Shown here: positions 38,814 through 45,613 of the stretch, piece after piece
Numbering within the stretch: the stretch's first letter is position 1
Layout of the letters: each line of letters begins with the position of its first letter
Assembly (NCBI GenBank): GCA_002722595.1
Contig: PBMO01000017.1
Location: 1 to 45,613, forward strand
Source of the DNA: Methanobacteriota archaeon
Lineage (GTDB): Archaea; Thermoplasmatota; Poseidoniia; Poseidoniales; Thalassarchaeaceae
Length of the DNA stretch: 45,613 nt
Reading direction: 5' to 3'
Made by a program: the position numbers and the translations under genes
Notes under the pieces: generated by a model
What the model saw: the letters and a program-made list of their open reading frames with translations, nothing else
The model's database searches: none
What the model was told of the DNA's origin: nothing

Positions 38814-39860
38814 ATGAGTGAACAGGTTCCTCTGTTTCTAGCACCGATGGCTGGAGTTACGGACGTTGCCTACAGACTTCTTGCCCGTGAATCCGGGGCA
38901 GATTTCACCTCCACTGAATTCACTGCTGCGAGTGGATTGAGTCGAAAGGACGCCAAATCTTGGGCCAAGGTCGAAACTCACCCAAGAGAATCACCTTTCA
39001 TCCCCCAAATCTTCGGTGGGATTGAGGATGAAATGGTCGAGACTGCTCAACTCCTCTCCAAGGATGCCGATGTGATAGACCTAAATTTTGGGTGCCCCGC
39101 ACCCAAGGTCACCAAAACCTGTGCAGGCGCCGCAATGATGGGTGAGCCAGAAAATCTCGTCCGAATGGTCGAGCGTTGTCTTGAGAACAGTGAGGTTCCT
39201 GTGTCTGTCAAAATGCGGCTTGGTATCAATCAAGAGACTTTGACAGTTCTAGAGATTGCTGAGCGTTGTGCTGAACTCGGTGTGTTGCGCGTTTGCGTCC
39301 ATGGCCGCACACTTTCCCAGAAGTATCGCGGCATCGCAGATTGGGACATGATTGCTAAAGTTGTCGAAGTTTGTGAACCGCACAATACACCTGTCATTGC
39401 TAATGGAGATATTGTTGATGCTGATAGTGCTGCAAAGTGTCTCGAGGTGACCGGTGCTCAAGGATTGATGATTGGGCGTGGGGCTATCGGTGACCCTTGC
39501 ATTTTTGGCCGGATCAAAAGTGAGCTTGGCTGGGAGGATTTCGAAGCCCCATGGGGGGATTCTAACCAAGCGGGTCAGAAGCATTGGGCTTGGAACCGTT
39601 ACGTCGAATTGGTCGACGAAATCGGTGGCCCTTATGCGGCTCGAAACATGAAGCAACATGCGATTTCTTTCACCAAAGGGCTACCTGGTGGCCGCGAATT
39701 ACGCCCTCACCTACACGCTATCAAGGATTTTCGTTTGATTGGTGAACCTCTCAACATAGCCTTAGAGGCCTTCTCTCAGCGGCGCCACAACACACTGATG
39801 GTTCAGGAAGCGATTGAGGCCGCAGCCACGGCCTCAGAAGCTGGGGGCTGGCGTCGATGA
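38814..39860 (+). CDS. dus: tRNA-dihydrouridine synthase
   Basis: LAPMAGVTDVAYRLLARESGADFTSTEF, DLNFGCPAPKVTKTCAGAAMM, VCVHGRTLSQKYRGIADWD; ATG 38814. Confidence 0.95.
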   Translation: MSEQVPLFLAPMAGVTDVAYRLLARESGADFTSTEFTAASGLSRKDAKSWAKVETHPRESPFIPQIFGGIEDEMVETAQLLSKDADVIDLNFGCPAPKVTKTCAGAAMMGEPENLVRMVERCLENSEVPVSVKMRLGINQETLTVLEIAERCAELGVLRVCVHGRTLSQKYRGIADWDMIAKVVEVCEPHNTPVIANGDIVDADSAAKCLEVTGAQGLMIGRGAIGDPCIFGRIKSELGWEDFEAPWGDSNQAGQKHWAWNRYVELVDEIGGPYAARNMKQHAISFTKGLPGGRELRPHLHAIKDFRLIGEPLNIALEAFSQRRHNTLMVQEAIEAAATASEAGGWRR

Positions 39861-40954
39861 GTACTACTCGACGAGGATTGTTCGGTATTGGAATCTTATC
39901 GCTGATTTTTGTTGCACTAATTATTCTTCAGATGGTTTCACCCTATCTAGGCTGGAACGATCCGAAGGTAGAGGGGGCATTCACGATTGAAGAGGTGACT
40001 GATGGTCTCGGAGGTCCATCCTGCCTTGAATGGGTTTCAGACAACGATTTGCTTGTTTGCGATAGAGATGGAGATTCCATTCGATTGTTGAATTTCGATC
40101 CTTCGACAGATGAATGGGAACCGACACAACATAGTTTCACACTGCTCACGAATGTACGTGAACCTCACGATATCCTCATCCTCGATGATCATATCCTCAT
40201 TTCCGAACGTGGTAAGTTAACGCGTATCAATCAAACACTTCTCGACTCAACGTTGGATGACGCAAATCGTTGGACTCTCATCGATGACGTGCCTACTGGA
40301 AACCATCAGACCAACAACCTCGATGTGATGCCGAATGGAACAGTCATTTGGCACGTTGGTTCAACCTGCAACATCTGTGATGAGGCAGATCAACGCAATG
40401 CTGCGTTGTTGTGGGTGAATTCAAGTACCGGTGCACACGGGGTTCTGGCAAGTGGCGTGCGCAATTCTTTCCATGGAATATGGGTGCCCGGTATGGGCTA
40501 CATCTTCAGCGATAACGGCCGTGATTGGGAAGGAGATCATCCCCCTGAAGAAATCAATCTACTCATTCCTGGTGAGGATTATGGCTGGCCAGATGATGAT
40601 CCAGATAAACCTGTACCGGAGGGGACGATTGGACCAATTGCTTCGTGGACGCCCCATTCAAGCCTCAACAATCTTGCATACCGGCCTCCAAACTCGTCCT
40701 TCCCAGGAGGAAACCACACCGTCTACGCTACCGTGTTTGGTTCTTGGAATACAATCGCACCTGTGGGCCATGAAATCGTTCGCATCGACTTTACAGAGAA
40801 CACGAGTTCACCACAAGGCTGGTCTTCCGAAATTTCAGTATTTGCTTCGGATTTGAGTGCACCATTACCGATTGCATTCCATCCCGATGGAGAATTTCTA
40901 TTTTACACAAATTTTCTTGATGATGGTACGTTGTACGTCATCTCACCAAGTTAG
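39857..40954 (+). CDS. Membrane-anchored glucose/sorbosone dehydrogenase-like beta-propeller protein
   Basis: N-terminal TM then VLASGVRNSFHGIWVPGMGYIFSDNGRDWEGDHPPEEINLLIPGEDYGWP typical of the GSDH family. Confidence 0.85.
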   Translation: MSTTRRGLFGIGILSLIFVALIILQMVSPYLGWNDPKVEGAFTIEEVTDGLGGPSCLEWVSDNDLLVCDRDGDSIRLLNFDPSTDEWEPTQHSFTLLTNVREPHDILILDDHILISERGKLTRINQTLLDSTLDDANRWTLIDDVPTGNHQTNNLDVMPNGTVIWHVGSTCNICDEADQRNAALLWVNSSTGAHGVLASGVRNSFHGIWVPGMGYIFSDNGRDWEGDHPPEEINLLIPGEDYGWPDDDPDKPVPEGTIGPIASWTPHSSLNNLAYRPPNSSFPGGNHTVYATVFGSWNTIAPVGHEIVRIDFTENTSSPQGWSSEISVFASDLSAPLPIAFHPDGEFLFYTNFLDDGTLYVISPS

Positions 40955-40959
40955 ATGAC

Positions 40960-42090
40960 CTAATCGGCTTGCATCGCTTTTTCCAAGGTTTCAGCGACAC
41001 GTTTGATTCTCCGAAAGACGCGATCTACTTTTGCCAATACTTTCTCGCATACTTGTGGGGAACTCGCTCCACAGAGGCGCCATCCAATAGGCAATTTCCC
41101 GCCGAGTAAATTCAGTAAGACCATTTGTTCTTTGGGTTCTACAGTAGCGAATATTTTTTCACACTCCGCAACATTGAATGAGTCCTTTTCCAATGATTTG
41201 ATAATTCGAGATGATACTTTTTGGTCAATTCTAGATAGCCCCCCTTTCTGCATCAACCAATCAGTCCCTCGGCGCCCATATTGTGCCCCAATTGCAGACC
41301 AAAGAGTCACTGGAAGGCGATCTAATCTGGGAACACGTTCCACCAATCCTGCTGCACAGAAGCGATCTAATATTCTAGTTAGCCGAGGCCTTGTAGTCCC
41401 CCAATTTTCTAATGCTTCATCCAATGAAAGTGGCGAATCTGCAGATAATAAATGCTCAAAAATCAGCCTCCCTAATGGGGAAGAGCCATCTTTTGGCCGT
41501 CGTACTTTATCGCCTAAGAGGCCAAGATCAGTTAGAAATGCATCTAATTCATCTTGTTCTTCTGTAAGCGGTGCTCTGCCCTTGATTTGGATGTGAAATG
41601 GGTGCGAGTCCCGCTTTTCAGATGGAATTGACATTCTTTTTTGACTTTCTTTCATGTATTGTTCCAACAATTTCAATCGCTGACCGAGTACAAGACGTGC
41701 TTCGACTGCCATTAATTCCACAGCATTCGAGAGTGAACCATTTCGCAGATGATGCACACGCCACCCATCACGATTCACAGAAGATGTCAGTCCACATTCG
41801 TTTAGCTTACCTAACTGATATTGTATTGCAGTTGGAGAAAGACCCAGTTCATCACCTAGTGTCTGAGCATCCCAACCATCTCCTGGATTGGATAGCATAA
41901 ATTCGCAGAGGATGCGGTGTATGGGTGAGTGTATACCATCCCCTGTCCATTCATCGCCATTGCGTCTAACAAACTCGAGGGTGTCGAGTATCCAGACAAC
42001 TAACTGATCTACATCCCGACTGCCTGCAGGGGCTGACTGTTCAGCAAGTCGCATACTCAGCATGCACTTCTCTGGGAAAGGGAGGCTCAA
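40960..42090 (-). CDS. Winged-helix transcriptional regulator-like protein
   Basis: LGDELGLSPTAIQYQLGKLNECGLTSSV and RPRLTRILDRFCAAGLVERV helix-turn-helix segments. Confidence 0.7.
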   Translation of the reverse strand: MSLPFPEKCMLSMRLAEQSAPAGSRDVDQLVVWILDTLEFVRRNGDEWTGDGIHSPIHRILCEFMLSNPGDGWDAQTLGDELGLSPTAIQYQLGKLNECGLTSSVNRDGWRVHHLRNGSLSNAVELMAVEARLVLGQRLKLLEQYMKESQKRMSIPSEKRDSHPFHIQIKGRAPLTEEQDELDAFLTDLGLLGDKVRRPKDGSSPLGRLIFEHLLSADSPLSLDEALENWGTTRPRLTRILDRFCAAGLVERVPRLDRLPVTLWSAIGAQYGRRGTDWLMQKGGLSRIDQKVSSRIIKSLEKDSFNVAECEKIFATVEPKEQMVLLNLLGGKLPIGWRLCGASSPQVCEKVLAKVDRVFRRIKRVAETLEKAMQAD

Positions 42091-42150
42091 AACCTCTCCG
42101 ACAGAAAAAGTGGTTCAGACCTAACTAATTCGTATCAGATGTCGCCCCGA

Positions 42151-42792
42151 TTACTCCGGCAATGGCCGCTCATCAAACCACTCATATTCAACACCAGATG
42201 CCTGTAAACCTTCCAGATGTGGTGCAAGTTTGAGATCGTGGGAATGAATAATTCCTCTCCGCCTCAGTACCTTGATTGCAGAATGAACAGTTGCTCGTGA
42301 GCGACCTAACTCTCTACTCAGTTCAGCCTGACTCTTTGGCATTGGATTTTTCATTAATCTCGCAACTACAAGTCTTTGTGCACCAGATAAACCGACAGGC
42401 ATCATGCGAGCAGCCATTTCTGAATCTCCTACGTTGATTTCACGAAGAATTTCAATTTGTTGCGGTGCTCCTGCGTAATGGCATGATCTTCCATTGACTG
42501 GAATAACTGTGATTGTACGATTAGAGATTAGCACATCGAGGTGGTGGCGAAGTGTTCCATTTGCAGCGCCCAATTCTCTCTGCAATTCTCTGTATGCCAA
42601 GCCAGGTTGCTCTTCTAATACTTGCAGGATTCTTTGTCGTAACGGGTGCTCCCATGGGTTCATCTCGCGAGTACTAATGACTCCCGTTGTTGCCCAATTC
42701 CAAGGCATAACTGCACCAATACTAGCACCAACTGCTGCAACACCGGCCATCAACCAAGGCCGCTGCCGATGCCATTGCTGTAGTAGTGCCAT
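42151..42792 (-). CDS. Tandem winged-helix regulator with N-terminal hydrophobic segment
   Basis: WLMAGVAAVGASIGAVMPW hydrophobic N-terminus; LQRELGAANGTLRHHLDVLISNRTI and LSRELGRSRATVHSAIKVLRRRGII HTHs. Confidence 0.75.
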   Translation of the reverse strand: MALLQQWHRQRPWLMAGVAAVGASIGAVMPWNWATTGVISTREMNPWEHPLRQRILQVLEEQPGLAYRELQRELGAANGTLRHHLDVLISNRTITVIPVNGRSCHYAGAPQQIEILREINVGDSEMAARMMPVGLSGAQRLVVARLMKNPMPKSQAELSRELGRSRATVHSAIKVLRRRGIIHSHDLKLAPHLEGLQASGVEYEWFDERPLPE

Positions 42793-42875
42793 CGAACCTC
42801 TTTGTCACTCAGTGCTTATTGAAGCAATTGGTCCAGTGTTCGTACAAAGTGCATCCTTAATCTGACTGCACTCAA

Positions 42876-43373
42876 CTATTTTTCCTGAACTGAACCTTTC
42901 TGCAATTTCATGTAAGCCACAAGCGGACCCAACAAGCGTCCCGCTCGTTGACCATGCTCAGTTAATCGATAAGTGACACGAACTGGCGGCCCGTCAATGA
43001 CAATACGATTGATCAACCCATTCTCAGTACACCGTCTCAATTTATCAGAAAGAGTTCGACTAGAAATCCCAGTTAACAAATTTCTCAATTCGTTGAATCG
43101 ACGATCTCCCGCTATATACAGGGTGGCGAGAATCTCAATTGTCCAACGACTAGTAAACATCTCAAGTGCTTCAACAGCAGCTTTGACCTCCCAATTCATG
43201 TCATAATCGCCTCCATGATATCCCCCCAAAATCTGACGTATTCTCGCACCCATACCTTCAGTAGTGATGACAGAGGATTGAATTTCTTTCATATCTTCAT
43301 TGGACAAAATCATAGCATTTTCTGACATAATCATCACCGGTTTACTTTTTACAACGTGGTGTGGAAAAAGCAC
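42876..43373 (-). CDS. HxlR-type winged-helix transcriptional regulator
   Basis: SRWTIEILATLYIAGDRRFNELRNLLTGISSRTLSDKLRRCTENGLINR; true start may be an internal ATG near MIMSENA. Confidence 0.85.
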   Translation of the reverse strand: MLFPHHVVKSKPVMIMSENAMILSNEDMKEIQSSVITTEGMGARIRQILGGYHGGDYDMNWEVKAAVEALEMFTSRWTIEILATLYIAGDRRFNELRNLLTGISSRTLSDKLRRCTENGLINRIVIDGPPVRVTYRLTEHGQRAGRLLGPLVAYMKLQKGSVQEK

Positions 43374-43377
43374 CTTG

Positions 43378-43385
43378 GTTTAAAC
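43378..43385. promoter_or_regulatory. GTTTAAAC palindrome in the divergent HxlR / small-ORF intergenic region, flanked by AT-rich TATA-like sequence
   Basis: Perfect 8-bp palindrome; CTTTTTATTCTAAATATA follows about 10 nt downstream. Confidence 0.4.
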
Positions 43386-43455
43386 ATTAATACTTTTTAT
43401 TCTAAATATAGTGCCGTACAATAGTTTACTAATAACACCGAATGGAGGTGATATC

Positions 43456-43590
43456 GTGGATACATGGCTAAAAAATTGGATAGATGAATGGGATAGTGGA
43501 TATGAGCAAATGATTGAGGAACGAGAGCAGAGCCCAAAGAGAAAAAGAATTTGGGCTTTTCTTTTTCCAAAAAATGAGGTGAAATCTTGA
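43456..43590 (+). CDS. Small ORF of 44 aa, MDTWLKNWIDEWDSGYEQMIEEREQSPKRKRIWAFLFPKNEVKS
   Basis: GTG start 3 nt after GGAGGTGAT (43444-43452); AT-rich promoter-like region upstream; not in the supplied ORF track. Confidence 0.65.
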   Translation: MDTWLKNWIDEWDSGYEQMIEEREQSPKRKRIWAFLFPKNEVKS

Positions 43591-43676
43591 GTCTTCGATC
43601 AATCGTGAAGGGATATCTCCGTGCAGTGGCAGAATTTCGTGCCCCTCCATGGGACATGTCACCTAGAAATTTCTAA
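43587..43676 (+). CDS. Small ORF of 29 aa, MSLRSIVKGYLRAVAEFRAPPWDMSPRNF, overlapping the preceding small ORF
   Basis: TTG start overlapping the previous stop (TTGA) and preceded by GAGGTGA. Confidence 0.55.
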   Translation: MSLRSIVKGYLRAVAEFRAPPWDMSPRNF

Positions 43677-45613
43677 TCACGAATTCGAATAATTAGGTCT
43701 TCTTCCCTCAATTAGAGCAGATAGCCCTTCTAGAGCATCAGAAGTGCCGAATATGGTTTCAAGATCAGCGAGTTCTGATGCAAGTCCTGCATCAAGATCG
43801 GACCCAGTTTCAATTGCTCGGTTTAGAAGATCGTTTGCCATATGTAGAGCTATTGGCGCTGTACGACTTAGTGATTTCAGTTGGCGCTCAACGTTTCGCT
43901 CCCCTGCATCGAAACCAGTTGGACAGGAGCCCGATAATAGGTCATCCATATTGTCATCATTGTAGAACGATTGAGCAAATTCTACTATTGGATGTTTAGA
44001 ATTGAATGGTGCACCTGGATACTTGTTCGCAGGTTTCCCTTTAGATGCAATTTGAACTACTGTTGTATCTACTTCTGCAGGGTCGACAAGGTGAGTTAGA
44101 ATTCCAAGTGCATGTGCAGTTGTTGAGTCTACGAAATTACCTGCCAATACTGCCCACCTTGCAGCTTCAATCCCACAAATTCGCACAGTCCTTTGCGTAC
44201 CTCCTAGCCCTGGATATATTCCAATACTTGTTTCGGGGAATCTGAATTGACTTCTGCGAGTTCCAATTCTATAATCACAGGCAAGTGCTAATTCAAGTCC
44301 ACCACCAAGCGCGAGGCCAGTAGTTAGCGCAATAGTAGTCTTCGTACTATTCTCTAATTTGGAGAGGACTTTATGCCCATCCGCAGTGAAATTATATATT
44401 TCTGGAAATGAATCATCTCTGATTTTATCCACGAAGAATTTGACATCTGCTCCTGCAACAAATGCTTTCCCTGCGCCTTCTAGAACGATAGTGTCAATGC
44501 TTGAATCCGAATTTAAATCGTCTAAAACAGCCCCAAGTTGGGCCACAATAGTTTCGTTTAGAGCATTCATTGCTTCAGGTCGGTTCAATCGGATTGTAGC
44601 AACCTTACCATTTTGGACAACATCCACGAAGTTGAATTCCCAGCCATGTCCAGTACCGGCTTTCACTCCAAAGAAATCAGGTAGACTAAATTCAGCAAGA
44701 TTAGCATATGCCTTTGCCATTCTATGTGCATCATCTATACCATGGGCGTTCATCAATTCAAACGGTCCATTCATCCATCGGAGTCCTACCTTTGCTCCCC
44801 GATCCACATCCTCCATGGAGCAAATCTCCTCTTCTACAATCTGACTTGATACTGCAAACACCTGTCCAAGCAACCTTTCTGCAATTATATTCGATGTATT
44901 GTCATCACAATCAGTATCTTCGCCAATATCCCACATAACTCCTTCATCGACAAGTTTCCTGAGGTTTTCTGCGCCAGTATATCGCGGTGTTTCAAGTTGC
45001 TCTGCTAGATAATCAGTTGAGTGTAACGCAATTGGAGGTCCTGTTAAGTTCATCAGAGCAAATGGTCCCATTCCGATATTGAACGCTTTACATGCAACAG
45101 CATCTATCTGTGCAGTAGTTGCAACTCCTTCTTGAAGCAACAAGCACGCTTCGTTGAGCCACGGAACAAAGAAACGATTTACGACAAAGCCAGGACGATC
45201 CTTGCAAACAATAACGACTTTCCCCAGCATCTTACAGTATTGCTCAACACGAGTTACAGTTTCTGGATTCGATAATTCTGAAGGAATTACCTCTACTAAG
45301 CGGTTCTTTGCAGGGTGATAGAAGAAGTGCAAACCCACAAAACGATCTGGGCGCCCAGTTGCTTCTGCTAGATCATTAACACTGAGAGATGACGTGTTTG
45401 ATGCAAGAATAGTATCCTTTCCACAAGCCGCATCTAGAGCATTGAAAACTTCGGCTTTCACATTGAAATCTTCGAACACCGCTTCGATGACTAGATCCGT
45501 ATCTTCTGCAACATTTTCAACTCCAACAACCCCGACAATTCTTGATTTAATTTCATTAACCTGTTTTTCTGAGAAAATACGTCTTTCTATTGCTTCATCA
45601 AGAAAATTAGAAA
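43677..45613 (-). CDS. Fused 3-hydroxyacyl-CoA dehydrogenase / enoyl-CoA hydratase, N-terminus outside the window
   Basis: ASNTSSLSVNDLAEATGRPDRFVGLHFFYHPAKNRLVEVI and DRPGFVVNRFFVPW (HAD) then NRPEAMNALNE, GAGKAFVAGADVKFF, GGGLELALACDYRI, ETSIGIYPGLGGTQR (ECH). Frame stays open upstream of 45479 to the window edge (e.g. VENVAEDTDLVIEAVFEDF). Confidence 0.94.
   Translation of the reverse strand, partial: SNFLDEAIERRIFSEKQVNEIKSRIVGVVGVENVAEDTDLVIEAVFEDFNVKAEVFNALDAACGKDTILASNTSSLSVNDLAEATGRPDRFVGLHFFYHPAKNRLVEVIPSELSNPETVTRVEQYCKMLGKVVIVCKDRPGFVVNRFFVPWLNEACLLLQEGVATTAQIDAVACKAFNIGMGPFALMNLTGPPIALHSTDYLAEQLETPRYTGAENLRKLVDEGVMWDIGEDTDCDDNTSNIIAERLLGQVFAVSSQIVEEEICSMEDVDRGAKVGLRWMNGPFELMNAHGIDDAHRMAKAYANLAEFSLPDFFGVKAGTGHGWEFNFVDVVQNGKVATIRLNRPEAMNALNETIVAQLGAVLDDLNSDSSIDTIVLEGAGKAFVAGADVKFFVDKIRDDSFPEIYNFTADGHKVLSKLENSTKTTIALTTGLALGGGLELALACDYRIGTRRSQFRFPETSIGIYPGLGGTQRTVRICGIEAARWAVLAGNFVDSTTAHALGILTHLVDPAEVDTTVVQIASKGKPANKYPGAPFNSKHPIVEFAQSFYNDDNMDDLLSGSCPTGFDAGERNVERQLKSLSRTAPIALHMANDLLNRAIETGSDLDAGLASELADLETIFGTSDALEGLSALIEGRRPNYSNS

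Noticed and set aside
42848-42872. Inverted repeat AGTGCA...TGCACT between two regulator genes
   Set aside because: 6-bp arms with a 13-nt spacer are expected by chance; kept only as a weak operator candidate.
43397-43657. 86-aa minus-strand ORF covering the HxlR / small-ORF intergenic region
   Set aside because: Overlaps the promoter-like region; the + strand small ORFs have clear SD sequences while this one does not stand out.
1-45613. CRISPR array, transposase or integrase near the Cas4-like gene
   Set aside because: No regularly spaced direct repeats and no mobile-element proteins visible in the window.

Overview
The window is dense archaeal DNA. Gene content (L15e, aIF1A, RIO1, a Dim2/Pno1-like KH protein, uS2, an NADH-module-less complex I, many Ig/CARDB-type surface proteins) fits a marine Thermoplasmatota / Marine Group II-like archaeon; this placement is inference. 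Left to right: (1) L15e, a PRC-barrel protein and RNase Z; (2) a ~15 kb run of exported or membrane proteins including an S8 subtilisin-like protease, several with cytoplasmic zinc ribbons; (3) a complete nuoABCDHIJ1J2KLMN cluster without nuoEFG; (4) aIF1A with a long acidic tail, a RIO1 kinase and an opposite-strand KH protein; (5) more surface proteins; (6) a Cas4/RecB-like nuclease carrying inserted transmembrane segments; (7) uS2, dihydrouridine synthase and a sorbosone-dehydrogenase-like propeller; (8) three winged-helix regulators, the last divergent from an unannotated pair of overlapping small ORFs; (9) a fused 3-hydroxyacyl-CoA dehydrogenase/enoyl-CoA hydratase running off the window. 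The best candidates for undescribed biology are the membrane-embedded Cas4-like nuclease, the two-gene small-protein operon beside an HxlR-type regulator, the recurrent short-loop inverted repeats just upstream of start codons, and lineage-specific insertions in NuoI, NuoH and NuoL. I saw no CRISPR array, rRNA, tRNA or transposon. All calls come from reading the sequence and ORF translations; no searches were run.
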